Origin: Nemertoderma westbladi
Lineage: Eukaryota; Xenacoelomorpha; Nemertodermatida; Nemertodermatidae
Direction: 5' to 3'
Assembly (NCBI GenBank): GCA_032718475.1
Contig: JAUCBJ010000064.1
Coordinates: 1-64,000, forward strand
DNA: 64,000 nt
Shown piece by piece: positions 22,294-34,800 of this stretch (its first letter is position 1; each line of letters starts with the position of its first letter). Position numbers and translations under genes: made by a program. The notes under the pieces were generated by a model that was not told the DNA's origin, searched no databases, and saw only the letters and a list, made by a program, of their open reading frames with translations.

Positions 22294-25010
22294 TTGGACA
22301 AAATAGACCAAATCTCTAACCGCATCATCCGTTGCCACTTCTCATGTTCTGGAAGACTGGCTAAGAAGTTTCCTAAGGTGGTTCTGATTGTGTGTTACTC
22401 TCCAACTAGTGTTGCACCTGTAGAGGAGGTGGAAAATTTCTACCACAATCTACAAGCAGCTACTGATGGAGTGGATCAGCATGCATTCTTAACATTCCTG
22501 GGAGACTTTAATGCAAGTCTGCATCAATCAGCTACATCGCCCTGGGTCTATAGCAATAGTGTCAACCGAAATTCCGTCCATCTTCAGGATTTTATCTCTG
22601 GAAATGGATTGTTTCCGGCTGGAACCCAGTTCAAGAAGCAAACTGGAAAGCTATGGACTCATAGTGGAACCAGTGGTCACAAGTTCCAGATAGACCATAT
22701 TCTGTTTCGTAGGAATTACAGGAGCTCTATACAAGACTATAATGCATTTACACTTCGACCCTTCTCCTGTGGTCACCGCCTTATTATGGCCAAGGTAAGA
22801 CTTAGTCTGCTTGCTAGCAGAACAACGAAATCTGCCTTGCCGCGGCATGACTGGTCCTCTCTGTTGCAACAGCCAAGTGTGAGATCCAGCTTCACACTAC
22901 AGCTGAGCAAAAGGTATGAGGTTCTTGCCTCTGAGGCGGCAGATCACTGCGAGGGCTATACTGCCTTCACAGAAGCAGTTAAGTTAGCAGCTGCAGAAAC
23001 AGTTCCTGTATACCCTCGAAACAGGAAAAGGGCCCCCTGGACTGACAACAAAATCCAGAAGGGCCGAAATGACCTATATAAGGCGCAGAAAGTGTCCGAA
23101 CTCAAACAGACTACAGCGGCCAAGAATGAAGTTAAGGCTGCATCTAGGTCCCTGAACAGGCAGTACTCTGTTAATCTACAGGAGCTAATAAACCAACAGG
23201 TTGATGCCATCAATGATGCCGACGACAGCAGGCAATCATCCCAGGCATGGAAATCGATCAACTTGCTTACTGGGCGGAAAAGCCAACCAACCACCAAGGT
23301 TAAGGCTGAATCACCAGCCGATCGCCTCAATGGTTGGAAGGCCCACTTTGAAAAGCTCCTCAATAATGACAATCCTGATAACTTTATAGAAGTAAAAGTG
23401 TCTGAGTCTGTACTCCCAGATATTCCCATTGGCGATATCTCCTTTGCAGAAGTGAAGGCTGCTGCAAAAAGCATTAAGACCAATCGTGCCAGTGGAGTAG
23501 ATGGTGTTCCCCCTGAGGTCTTTAAAATACCTGAGTGTTTAAAGCTCAGCTATCCCATCATAGTAGACATGTACCGAACAACAAGAGTCCCACAAGAAAT
23601 GAAAACAAATAAGTTGGTGCCAGTTCCCAAGAAGGGCAAGCTAACACTCTATGGTTCTTTTCGGGGAATCTCATTGATCTCGATTGCTGCAAAGCTATAC
23701 AATAGAATTCTATTAAATCGCATCAGGGATCCCATTGAGAGACTGGTCCGTGGAAATCAGAATGGGTTCCATAAAGGTCGTGGGACCATGGAACCCATTT
23801 TGGCACTTAGAAGGATAATTGAAGAGTAATCAAAAAAGAAAGACAGGCATCTGGCTGTTATCTTTGTTGACTTCTTCAAGGCCTTTGATTCAGTCTCCCA
23901 CTCACGTATGTTCAGCATACTTTTATTATATGGGATTCTTGATGAAATTATTGCAGCAATCAGATCAGTATACGATGGTTCGACAACATTTGTGTCTACT
24001 GTTGATGGTGACACTGAACCATTTGATGTGTTATGGAGCGTCCTCCATGGAGACACACTTGCACCATTCTTGTTCATAATTGTGGTTGACTATGTTCTAC
24101 GCATGTCCTAGATCATCATAATGATGATGGGGTGATGATAACTCCACCTACTGGCTCCAGATGTTGAGGAAATCCTGCCAAGTACCTAACTGATCTAGAC
24201 TTTGCTGATAACTTAGGAGTACTCTCAGAATCACTAGAGGGAGCCCAACGGCTCCTCAGCTCATTAGAACATGCTGCTTCTAGTGTTGGTCTTTTTATTA
24301 ACTCCAGAAAGACCAACATTTTGACAGTTAACTTTGAAAGTTCTCAGCAAGTCTCTGATCGGATGAGCATAAGCTCAAAGGATGGTATGCTTGAGCATGT
24401 GGACGACTTCTGTTACCTGGGATCATGGATCCGGAAGTCAGGTGAGGACCTTCGAATACGTAAGGGAAAGGCATGGGCAGCCTTGAATAGGCTTTCCAGG
24501 ATTAGGAAGTCACCGAGAATTAATCGGAAACTTAAGGTCCGATTATTTAGAGCAGCAGTAGTTCTAGTACTCCTCTATGGGAGTCCATGCTGGGCTCTAA
24601 CTGCTGAGGACACCAAATCTCTGGATGGCACATTCACAAGAATGTTACGCCGGGTTCATTGTGTCAAGTACAATGCACACATCTCCAACCAGACACTATA
24701 TAACATTGGAGGTGTCTCATTGGTTCCCCCAAGCTTGACACTAGAACAAAATCGTCTCCGCTTTGCAGGACATTGCTTTCGCCGTGAGGACCAGCCAGTG
24801 CATAATCTTGTACTTTGGCAGCCTCATGGAGGGAATAAGCATGGTGGACAGCCCATGACTTTCTTGAGACGCATCTTAAAGGACACTGGTCTTGAAGATG
24901 CGGATGATCTAGCAAATGTCATGGGTAATAGGGAGTTGTGGCGGCGCAATTTTGTCGACAAGCCGGCACAGCATTCTTAAAAATGCAGCTGCAATGCAGC
25001 ATGCCGATCC
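22294..25010 (+). pseudogene. RTE-type non-LTR retrotransposon, 5'-truncated, endonuclease-RT
   Basis: The first frame (22294-23829) opens inside an apurinic-like endonuclease: ISNRIIRCHF, VVLIVCYSPTS, a FLGDFNASL motif and a late DHILFRRNY segment. A linker and the RT start follow (KTNRASGVDGVPPEVFK, LVPVPKKGK, FRGISLI, GFHKGRGTMEPILALRR). A stop at 23827 ends the frame, but FVDFFKAFDSVS and the SVLHGDTLAPFL box continue in the next frames to about 24110. The catalytic ADD region near 24200 is frameshifted. The C-terminal frame (24321-24980) is intact and ends RRNFVDKPAQHS. The 3' end is a short AGT repeat followed by an A-rich tail (25010-25040). The N-terminal endonuclease part is missing, as is common after incomplete reverse transcription. 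Confidence 0.85.
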
Positions 25011-25215
25011 TAGTAGTAGTAGTAGTAAAAAAAAAGAAAAACATTTATAGTGCGAGACGACCACCACAGAAGACTGCTAGTGCCGTCTTGCTGTGGTGGC
25101 CAGAACCAACAGGGGGGTGGGGGGGGGGGGGGGGGGTGCCTGGTCCTTTTGAAATTTCGAATGTAGGCCTATATTACCGAACACATACACGTATGTATTG
25201 TGTAACGTTGTGTAA
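25011..25215. repeat. 3' tail microsatellite, short hairpin and poly-G tract
   Basis: (AGT)n and an A-rich tail end the RTE-type element. A hairpin follows: GACCACCACAG near 25068 pairs with CTGTGGTGGCC near 25092. A G-rich tract with about 17 consecutive G is at 25119-25135. The segment around 25171-25206 (ACCGAACACATACACGTATG) recurs at about 42003. Confidence 0.6.
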
Positions 25216-25454
25216 TTATCCTATTCATTTACTATTTTACGTACCTGAGCTGTTACAGAACGCTTTGTTACACATTGGGTTTGTGCATGGGCAGGGCCTT
25301 TCTCCAGTGTGGTTCCGTAAATGAATCTTAAGATTTTCCCATCTAGAAAACATCCGATTACAAGATTCAACCTGAAATTAGTTTGAGTAATTGATTTATT
25401 AATAATTATTAATTTTAAAATTAATAATAATCACTTATTTAATAATAATTAATA
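25216..25454. repeat. Repeat module A, copy 1
   Basis: Sequence starting TTATCCTATTCATTTACTA and ending in AATAATTAATA recurs almost unchanged at about 30585-30823, 34927-35165 and 41020-41253. In two copies it runs directly into the zinc-finger module; in the other two it is interrupted at exactly the same base by the Helitron-like element. No coding potential. Confidence 0.8.
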
Positions 25455-25555
25455 TTAAAAAAAATAACCTTTATTGCTCATGCAGCAGTTAATTGTTGAC
25501 AGACTTTGAATCTGTTTTATTCAATTATCTATTGGGATATATTTGAATGACTCAC

Positions 25556-25741
25556 GGGGCATATGTTGGGTCTCTCCCCACTGTGGACTCTCATGTGAAC
25601 AATCAGTTTATATCGCGCGTTAAGTGACTTCTGTTGCCGTTGGCAACCAGCCCATCTGCAGATGTAATTTCCATTTTTCTTCTGTGTTTCCACAGGGGTG
25701 CTTTCAATGTGTGTCACAAATATTGACAAGTGGTGAAATAG
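25556..25741 (-). CDS. GLI/GLIS/ZIC-type C2H2 zinc-finger exon, copy 1
   Basis: On the reverse strand a 186-bp open segment of 62 codons is bounded by an acceptor (TATTTTACAG before 25741) and a donor (GTGAGT from 25555), with phase 0 at both ends. It encodes the end of one finger and a complete C-x4-C-x15-H-x3-H finger (CRWAGC ... KLIVHMRVH), then the linker HSGERPN. NARYK..IHMRVHSGEKPN is characteristic of GLI/GLIS/ZIC proteins, nuclear DNA-binding transcription factors. No neighbouring finger exon is visible, so this is more likely an exon copied with the repeat module than part of a working gene. Confidence 0.65.
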
Positions 25742-26113
25742 CTGTAAAATATATAAGGATGAAATGGTAGTATGAAGCGAAACAATGTGAAGATATTAAC
25801 TTCATATCAAACATACCATACAAAAATATTCATGTACATATTGAAATAAATGTTTGAAATAGAGAATATGAAGATATATATTTGACTGTATTACTTCATA
25901 TAACCATTCTCAGCTGGTTTTTTTTTTAGACTGCTTAGTGCTTTTTTTAAATGACAAACTAGACAAAGATATAAAAAGACACATAAAAGTTATATAAAAA
26001 AGAAAAACCTCACCCACCACCAGGCTACTGTACAATGGTGTTTAGCTAAGCTTAGCTAGCTGTTAATTGTAGTGCGCGCGGGAATTATTAAAATTAAAAT
26101 TAACGGTAAATGT

Positions 26114-27467
26114 TATAGCTCTGAAAATAAGTGGTTTTTAAGTTTGACGTAAAAGACGATTTTGATTTTTTTATTGCGTAGCTCTAGTGGCACAGAATTC
26201 CAGATCGAGGGTCCTCGAAAACTCACTGATCTCTGTGAGGAAGTTAGGTGACATATTGGTATTGAGAAGTTGCCATGGGAAGCGCTGTGGGTATGTTAGT
26301 TGTGGACTGAAGAACGTTTTTGGAATAGTTTACCGAGGGTGGAATTTGGGCTTATGGTTTTCGAATAAATATCGTACATGAAGGTGCAAACTGATAGTTC
26401 ATAGAGTTTGTTAAGTGGTAAAATATTTAATTGTTTGTAAATGGGAATTGATGACGATCTGTAGTGTGAAAATGTAATACAGCTTAAAAGTTTATTGATT
26501 TTTGTACGTAGTAGTTTCAGTGTGGTGGAATGTGTGCTACCCCATACCAGGATCCCATAATTAACGTAGGGATGGATCAGTGAAAAGTAGAGGGTTCTGA
26601 GTATATGTAGAGGAAATATGCGCCTAAGTTTATAGAAAAAATACCGCTGGATTTATATATATATATTTTTTTTAATTTATATGTGTTTTCCACTTTAGTT
26701 TTGAATCTATCTAAATGCCAAGTAATTTTGTGTTGTCTGTCTGTTCGATATCGGTGTTGTTAATTTTAAGTTGTAATCTGTTGTTATCGGTGGCAGTAGG
26801 AATAGGAAGGTTAGTAAATATGGTGTACTCAGTTTTCTTCAGGTTTAGTAATAGTTTATTGTCAAGTAACCAGTCGTAGATTTTTGTTAATTCACTGTTT
26901 GTACTAGATATTAATGAGAGGATATCACGATGTGAGTTGAGTAGAGTTGTGTCGTCAGCGAAAAGTGTACTAAGTAAGTTTGTTGCTTTGGGTAAGTCAT
27001 TAATAAAAATGAGAAATAGTATGGGAGAGAGGACCGATCCCTGGGGGACACCACAAATGATAGGTAATAAAGTTGAATTAATGCCGTCGATGGAGACAAA
27101 TTGTTTGCGATTAGAGAGGAAACTCGAAATAAGTTGAAGGGGTAGGCCTCTGATACCATAGGTCTCAAGCTTATTAATAAGGATTTTGCGGTCTATGGTA
27201 TCAAAGGCCTTTTTAAGGTCAATGTATAAGGTGCATAATGAATGATGGCAATCAAACATAGAGTTAATTTTTTCCGTTATAGATAGTAGTGCGTGAGAGG
27301 TGGTTGTTATTGGTCTAAAGCCGTATTGGGATTCTGTAATTTCATGGAGTATTTGTTTAAGTAGGATTGTAATTGTTCATTAATTAATTGTTCTAGACTT
27401 TTGCTTAGTACTGGTAGTAATGATATAGGACGGTAATTATTCGGGTCTGTAGGATCGTCTGATTTAA
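26114..27467 (-). pseudogene. CR1/Jockey-type non-LTR RT, 3' part, copy 1
   Basis: The reverse frame 27259-26711 contains YIDLKKAFDTID, GVPQGSVLSPILF and the catalytic LFADDTTLL, then a thumb region (LLDNKLLLNLKKTEY). Similarity continues through frameshifts to the C-terminal SFRGPSIWNSVP motif and ends near 26114. At 27467 the element is cut and joined to repeat module C. The motifs place it in the CR1/Jockey group. A near-identical copy lies 11,210 bp away at 37324. Confidence 0.85.
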
Positions 27468-28887
27468 CCTGCATTTCAGACATTTCTGGTGTGTATAATC
27501 TGCAAAAAATTATAACTACAATACAAAGAAGTTAAAGCTGTCAATTAAGTGAAAATAGCAATTGTTTGTTTACGTCTTAATTTACTAAGGTGAATTTAAT
27601 TTAATTTATAAATAAATGAAAAATATTAAAATATAAAAAAGAAATATGTACAGTGTTCACAGAATAGTCTTTAAATAGAACCGTCACCGAATATTCTAAA
27701 AACGCGAAAATCGGAGTGGAGAGGAAGCGAGCAGAGTGGAGTAGGGGGGGCGGGCCGTACCTGAAATCGCGAAGGGCCTGAGCGCGTGGGCGCGAGGATT
27801 GATTCAAGGTAAGAACCCGGGCCTTAAATGTGCAGGAAATTACCACGAACAATACCTTGGGTACTAGTGAACGGAAAGTGAAGTACCGGCGCAGCGGTAA
27901 GTCTCGTTTGCCTGACGTGATATTCGGGCTCGGTTCAACTGTCTTCTTAAATCTTCAGCTCAGCAGCTCTCTTCATTTTTTTTTTCGTTATTCTATAACA
28001 TTCTATTCCCATATTACTAATATGACCAAACCACAGTTAATACTAATAAATTCACCCATTTCTTATTACAAATATTAAGATTTTATGTGAATAATACGTA
28101 CGTATCGAGAGAAAAATAAGTACTTTTTCCCTAGGGAAAAAAATAACACAAACTTTTGTTGCGAAATGTTTTTGAGTGTGTCTAGTAACTTAATTACTGA
28201 CGGACCACCTTACACGGAGCAACTTTTTTTGAAAAACAAGTAGCAGAAAAAACGTTTCTCCATGTGAGGGTGCATGGGGGTCCTAATAGATATTAAATGT
28301 AAACAACAAAAAAATTAAATGAAATGAAATGAAATTAAATAAAAATTAAATGTTCAGTTGAGTAGAGTTGTGTCGTCAGCGAAAAGTGTACTAAGTAAGT
28401 TTGTTGCTTTGGGTAAGTCATTAATAAAATGAGAAATAGTATGGGAGAGAGGACCGATCCCTGGGGGACACCACTAATGATAGGTAATAAAGTTGAATTA
28501 ATGCCGTCAATGGAGACAAATTGTTTGCGATTAGAGAGGAAACTAGAAATAAGTTGAAGGGGTAGGCCTCTGATACCATAGGTATCAAGCTTATTAATAA
28601 GGATTTTGCGGTCTATGGTATCAAAGGCCTTTTTAAGGTCAATGTATAAGGTGCATAATGAATGATGGCAATCAAACATAGAGTTAATTTTTTCCGTTAT
28701 AGATAGTAGTGCGTGAGAGGTGGTTGTTATTGGTCTAAAGCCGTATTGGGATTCTGTAATTTCATGGAGTATTTGTTTAAGTAGGATTGTAATTGTTCAT
28801 TAATTAAATGTTCTAGAATTTTGCTTAGTACTGGTAGTAATGATATAGGACGGTAATTATTCGGGTCTGTAGGATCGTCTGATTTAA
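27468..28887. repeat. 1420-bp inner tandem unit (module C plus RT fragment)
   Basis: Module C (27468-28349) plus a reverse-strand RT fragment (28350-28887) is repeated starting at 28888 with a 1420-bp period; the second copy loses its RT part after 30075. Module C has a GC-rich, CpG-rich core (about 27700-27925) with GTAAG donor-like sequences at about 27810 and 27897, as in a 5' exon or promoter, but no convincing protein. The short ORFs on its two strands are mutual shadows. Further copies of C start at 31810, 33230 and about 39310. Confidence 0.8.
28350..28887 (-). pseudogene. CR1/Jockey-type RT fragment inside the tandem unit
   Basis: The reverse strand repeats the DLKKAFDTID and GVPQGSVLSPILF segment of the copy at 26114-27467. 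It is broken at GTTGAGTAGAG, just after the ADD box, where it joins module C. A one-base deletion (ATAAAATGAG for ATAAAAATGAG) shifts the frame before the catalytic box. Equivalent fragments occur at 29770-30075, 32692-33229, 34112-34417 and 40200-40505. Confidence 0.8.
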
Positions 28888-30354
28888 CCTGCATTTCAGA
28901 CATTTCTGGTGTGTATAATCTGCAAAAAATTATAACTACAATACAAAGAAGTTAAAGCTGTCAATTAAGTGAAAATAGCAATTGTTTGTTTACGTCTTAA
29001 TTTACTAAGGTGAATTTAATTTAATTTATAAATAAATGAAAAATATTAAAATATAAAAAAGAAATATGTACAGTGTTCACAGAAGAGTCTTTAAATAGAA
29101 CCGTCACCGAATATTCTAAAAACGCGAAAATCGGAGTGGAGAGGAAGCGAGCAGAGTGGAGTAGGGGGGGCGGGCCGTACCTGAAATCGCGAAGGGCCTG
29201 AGCGCGTGGGCGCGAGGATTGATTCAAGGTAAGAACCCGGGCCTTAAATGTGCAGGAAATTACCACGAACAATACCTTGGGTACTAGTGAACGGAAAGTG
29301 AAGTACCGGCGCAGCGGTAAGTCTCGTTTGCCTGACGTGATATTCGGGCTCGGTTCAACTGTCTTCTTAAATCTTCAGCTCAGCAGCTCTCTTCATTTTT
29401 TTTTTCGTTATTCTATAACATTCTATTCCCATATTACTAATATGACCAAACCACAGTTAATACTAATAAATTCACCCATTTCTTATTACAAATATTAAGA
29501 TTTTATGTGAATAATACGTACGTATCGAGAGAAAAATAAGTACTTTTTCCCTAGGGAAAAAAATAACACAAACTTTTGTTGCGAAATGTTTTTGAGTGTG
29601 TCTAGTAACTTAATTACTGACGGACCACCTTACACGGAGCAACTTTTTTTGAAAAACAAGTAGCAGAAAAAACGTTTCTCCATGTGAGGGTGCATGGGGG
29701 TCCTAATAGATATTAAATGTAAACAACAACAAAATTAAATGAAATGAAATGAAATTAAATAAAAATTAAATGTTCAGTTGAGTAGAGTTGTGTCATCAGC
29801 GAAAAGTGTACTAAGTAAGTTTGTTGCTTTGGGTAAGTCATTAATAAAATGAGAAATAGTATGGGAGAGGACCGATCCCTGGGGGACACCACTAATGATA
29901 GGTAATAAAGTTGAATTAATGCCGTCAATGGAGACAAATTGTTTGCGATTAGAGAGGAAACTAGAAATAAGTTGAAGGGGTAGGCCTCTGATACCATAGG
30001 TATCAAGCTTATTAATAAGGATTTTGCGGTCTATGGTATCAAAGGCCTTTTTAAGGTCAATGTATAAGGCGCATGTTGAATGATGTTAATATATTAAGGC
30101 AAAATTTTTGAAAAAAATAATAGATTTCTTAACAGATTAAAATACATACAAACACAAACTGTCTTATGGCATTATGTAATTTGTTGTCGTAAATAGTTGT
30201 ATATGTAATCAATGTCACTGTACTGTACAGTGTACATACGGTAATGAATGAATTGGATTCCTTGGGATCTCTCTAGATCGGATATTAAACTTTAATTCAA
30301 AAATATATATATTGTAATTTGTAATTAGTATTTAGTTTTTATTGGCTATTTTAC

Positions 30355-30500
30355 CAAGCAGTAGCTCATTCTAGGCGTGGGCATTCCTGTGCTACAAATC
30401 AAGAGGCCCCGGTTCGATCCCTTGATTGGGCAGCACTATTTGGGTAAAGTGCTTTTAATTATGGCAGCTTAGCACCACCACCCTGGTTTTCATCCTTAAC
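30355..30500 (+). mobile_element. tRNA-derived SINE, copy 1
   Basis: A polymerase III-type internal promoter is visible: an A-box-like TAGCTCATTCTAGG (30362-30375) and a perfect B box GGTTCGATCC (30411-30420) about 38 bp downstream, followed by a non-tRNA body. The same sequence is at 34697-34842 and 40785-40930. The tRNA-like part does not fold as a functional tRNA. SINE boundaries are approximate because all copies share the same flanks. Confidence 0.6.
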
Positions 30501-30823
30501 TGGTCGATAAATGGAAACCAATGCAACTTGGTAAACAGATAGTAGAAAATAACACAGTGAACGGAGTTTAAATAAACTAAAAAATTATCCTATTCATTTA
30601 CTATTTTACGTACCTGAGCTGTTACAGAACGCTTTGTTACACATTGGGTTTGTGCATGGGCAGGGCCTTTCTCCAGTGTGGTTCCGTAAATGAATCTTAA
30701 GATTTTCCCATCTAGAAAACATCCGATTACAAGATTCAACCTGAAATTAGTTTGAGTAATTGATTTATTAATAATTATTAATTTTAAAATTAATAATAAT
30801 CACTTATTTAATAATAATTAATA

Positions 30824-31809
30824 CTAGTGACGGGCCTAGCGGCCCGATAAGGAACCGACTTTTTATTTCAAATAAAAGAGACAACGAGAATTATTATAGA
30901 ACTAATAATTATGTAAAAATACAATCATATTTCATACAATAATTATTAATAAATTCGATCTATTATTAGTTACTCAATTCTAGAACAAAATCGACCTGCA
31001 ACTAGTGAAGACCTCGTTTTGGAATTTCGAAACCACGCTGGTGCGATGCGCGATATCGTGTTTAGTTAATAAATTGAAAACTCCATCAATTCATGTGCAA
31101 CCAGTAATAAGAAATCGCGATAAATGTAATTAAATAAAAATTATTCTAGAAACATTTTCCTCAAAAAGTATGAAGTCTTGTCATTGGTGACGCGAAACTA
31201 GGCTAGTGAGATTCAGGATATTGCGTTTAATATAAAAATCGAAAACGCTATCGAATTCCGTAAAGGCGTTAATAAAATACTGCAACTTTTTTGAAATTTG
31301 TAAAATTCTAGAACTGGAAAAAATTATTTTTTGAACGGCGCTGTTTGGGGTTTGGAAACATGGATAGGCTGAAAGAGGACATCGAATTAAGTTGAAAAAT
31401 GAAAACCCCATCGAATTTGGACAAAGCGTTCCGGAGTTATAGCGGATCGAAAAAAATTGACCCCCCCCAGTCGCCAAAAATTTACAGTAATTTAAAATTT
31501 TGCAAAAAAAATTTTTTGCGTTATTTTTGATGGCGAATCGATTGGCAGTACAGGCTACGAAAATTTTTTTTTGAAATTTTTGGTCAGAAAAAAAACATGG
31601 AAAAAGTTTATTTTTAAAAAGATTTGATGTCTTTGCCTATGGTCAGAGAATGATCCAACTCTGTAACTTGGCAATCGCTCAAATCCATTCAGCTGAATGG
31701 CACAGTAGAGTAAACTAAAGTAAATTCCCTATACAATGTTCTGAAGGGGTGACTGACAGAGAGTAATCCAACAATAAAACATTTTGCAATAATGTTGGCA
31801 TTAATGTAG
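30824..31809 (+). mobile_element. Helitron-like element, copy 1 (truncated by the duplication junction)
   Basis: Starts CTAGTGACGGGCC at the same base of module A as the full copy at 35166 and matches it until the tandem-duplication junction at 31809/31810. No ORF with similarity to a helicase or Rep domain is present. Confidence 0.55.
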
Positions 31810-34800
31810 CCTGCATTTCAGACATTTCTGGTGTGTATAATCTGCAAAAAATTATAACTACAATACAAAGAAGTTAAAGCTGTCAATTAAGTGAAAATAG
31901 CAATTGTTTGTTTACGTCTTAATTTACTAAGGTGAATTTAATTTAATTTATAAATAAATGAAAAATATTAAAATATAAAAAAGAAATATGTACAGTGTTC
32001 ACAGAATAGTCTTTAAATAGAACCGTCACCGAATATTCTAAAAACGCGAAAATCGGAGTGGAGAGGAAGCGAGCAGAGTGGAGTAGGGGGGGCGGGCCGT
32101 ACCTGAAATCGCGAAGGGCCTGAGCGCGTGGGCGCGAGGATTGATTCAAGGTAAGAACCCGGGCCTTAAATGTGCAGGAAATTACCACGAACAATACCTT
32201 GGGTACTAGTGAACGGAAAGTGAAGTACCGGCGCAGCGGTAAGTCTCGTTTGCCTGACGTGATATTCGGGCTCGGTTCAACTGTCTTCTTAAATCTTCAG
32301 CTCAGCAGCTCTCTTCATTTTTTTTTTCGTTATTCTATAACATTCTATTCCCATATTACTAATATGACCAAACCACAGTTAATACTAATAAATTCACCCA
32401 TTTCTTATTACAAATATTAAGATTTTATGTGAATAATACGTACGTATCGAGAGAAAAATAAGTACTTTTTCCCTAGGGAAAAAAATAACACAAACTTTTG
32501 TTGCGAAATGTTTTTGAGTGTGTCTAGTAACTTAATTACTGACGGACCACCTTACACGGAGCAACTTTTTTTGAAAAACAAGTAGCAGAAAAAACGTTTC
32601 TCCATGTGAGGGTGCATGGGGGTCCTAATAGATATTAAATGTAAACAACAAAAAAATTAAATGAAATGAAATGAAATTAAATAAAAATTAAATGTTCAGT
32701 TGAGTAGAGTTGTGTCGTCAGCGAAAAGTGTACTAAGTAAGTTTGTTGCTTTGGGTAAGTCATTAATAAAATGAGAAATAGTATGGGAGAGAGGACCGAT
32801 CCCTGGGGGACACCACTAATGATAGGTAATAAAGTTGAATTAATGCCGTCAATGGAGACAAATTGTTTGCGATTAGAGAGGAAACTAGAAATAAGTTGAA
32901 GGGGTAGGCCTCTGATACCATAGGTATCAAGCTTATTAATAAGGATTTTGCGGTCTATGGTATCAAAGGCCTTTTTAAGGTCAATGTATAAGGTGCATAA
33001 TGAATGATGGCAATCAAACATAGAGTTAATTTTTTCCGTTATAGATAGTAGTGCGTGAGAGGTGGTTGTTATTGGTCTAAAGCCGTATTGGGATTCTGTA
33101 ATTTCATGGAGTATTTGTTTAAGTAGGATTGTAATTGTTCATTAATTAAATGTTCTAGAATTTTGCTTAGTACTGGTAGTAATGATATAGGACGGTAATT
33201 ATTCGGGTCTGTAGGATCGTCTGATTTAACCTGCATTTCAGACATTTCTGGTGTGTATAATCTGCAAAAAATTATAACTACAATACAAAGAAGTTAAAGC
33301 TGTCAATTAAGTGAAAATAGCAATTGTTTGTTTACGTCTTAATTTACTAAGGTGAATTTAATTTAATTTATAAATAAATGAAAAATATTAAAATATAAAA
33401 AAGAAATATGTACAGTGTTCACAGAAGAGTCTTTAAATAGAACCGTCACCGAATATTCTAAAAACGCGAAAATCGGAGTGGAGAGGAAGCGAGCAGAGTG
33501 GAGTAGGGGGGGCGGGCCGTACCTGAAATCGCGAAGGGCCTGAGCGCGTGGGCGCGAGGATTGATTCAAGGTAAGAACCCGGGCCTTAAATGTGCAGGAA
33601 ATTACCACGAACAATACCTTGGGTACTAGTGAACGGAAAGTGAAGTACCGGCGCAGCGGTAAGTCTCGTTTGCCTGACGTGATATTCGGGCTCGGTTCAA
33701 CTGTCTTCTTAAATCTTCAGCTCAGCAGCTCTCTTCATTTTTTTTTTCGTTATTCTATAACATTCTATTCCCATATTACTAATATGACCAAACCACAGTT
33801 AATACTAATAAATTCACCCATTTCTTATTACAAATATTAAGATTTTATGTGAATAATACGTACGTATCGAGAGAAAAATAAGTACTTTTTCCCTAGGGAA
33901 AAAAATAACACAAACTTTTGTTGCGAAATGTTTTTGAGTGTGTCTAGTAACTTAATTACTGACGGACCACCTTACACGGAGCAACTTTTTTTGAAAAACA
34001 AGTAGCAGAAAAAACGTTTCTCCATGTGAGGGTGCATGGGGGTCCTAATAGATATTAAATGTAAACAACAAAAAAATTAAATGAAATGAAATGAAATTAA
34101 ATAAAAATTAAATGTTCAGTTGAGTAGAGTTGTGTCGTCAGCGAAAAGTGTACTAAGTAAGTTTGTTGCTTTGGGTAAGTCATTAATAAAATGAGAAATA
34201 GTATGGGAGAGGACCGATCCCTGGGGGACACCACTAATGATAGGTAATAAAGTTGAATTAATGCCGTCAATGGAGACAAATTGTTTGCGATTAGAGAGGA
34301 AACTAGAAATAAGTTGAAGGGGTAGGCCTCTGATACCATAGGTATCAAGCTTATTAATAAGGATTTTGCGGTCTATGGTATCAAAGGCCTTTTTAAGGTC
34401 AATGTATAAGGCGCATGTTGAATGATGTTAATATATTAAGGCAAAATTTTTGAAAAAAATAATAGATTTCTTAACAGATTAAAATACATACAAACACAAA
34501 CTGTCTTATGGCATTATGTAATTTGTTGTCGTAAATAGTTGTATATGTAATCAATGTCACTGTACTGTACAGTGTACATACGGTAATGAATGAATTGGAT
34601 TCCTTGGGATCTCTCTAGATCGGATATTAAACTTTAATTCAAAAATATATATATTGTAATTTGTAATTAGTATTTAGTTTTTATTGGCTATTTTACCAAG
34701 CAGTAGCTCGTTCTAGGCGTGGGCATTCCTGTGCTACAAATCAAGAGGCCCCGGTTCGATCCCTTGATTGGGCAGCACTATTTGGGTAAAGTGCTTTTAA

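Larger units (their letters stand above)
27468..31809. repeat. 4342-bp tandem unit, copy 1
   Basis: This block is followed head to tail by a nearly identical block at 31810-36151 (for example, positions 27471 and 31813 both start GCATTTCAGACATTTC). In order it contains module C, an RT fragment, module C again, a shorter RT fragment, a spacer, a tRNA-derived SINE, module A and the first 986 bp of a Helitron-like element. The right junction lies inside the Helitron-like element, showing that the duplication came after that insertion. Confidence 0.9.

Noticed and set aside
27601-27852. Repeated 83-codon reverse and 82-codon forward ORFs in module C
   Set aside because: They overlap on opposite strands, have no recognisable domain, and the forward one includes putative splice donors; their conservation is explained by recent DNA duplication.
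30355-30430. Functional tRNA gene
   Set aside because: A and B boxes are present but no full cloverleaf with acceptor stem can be drawn; better explained as a SINE head.
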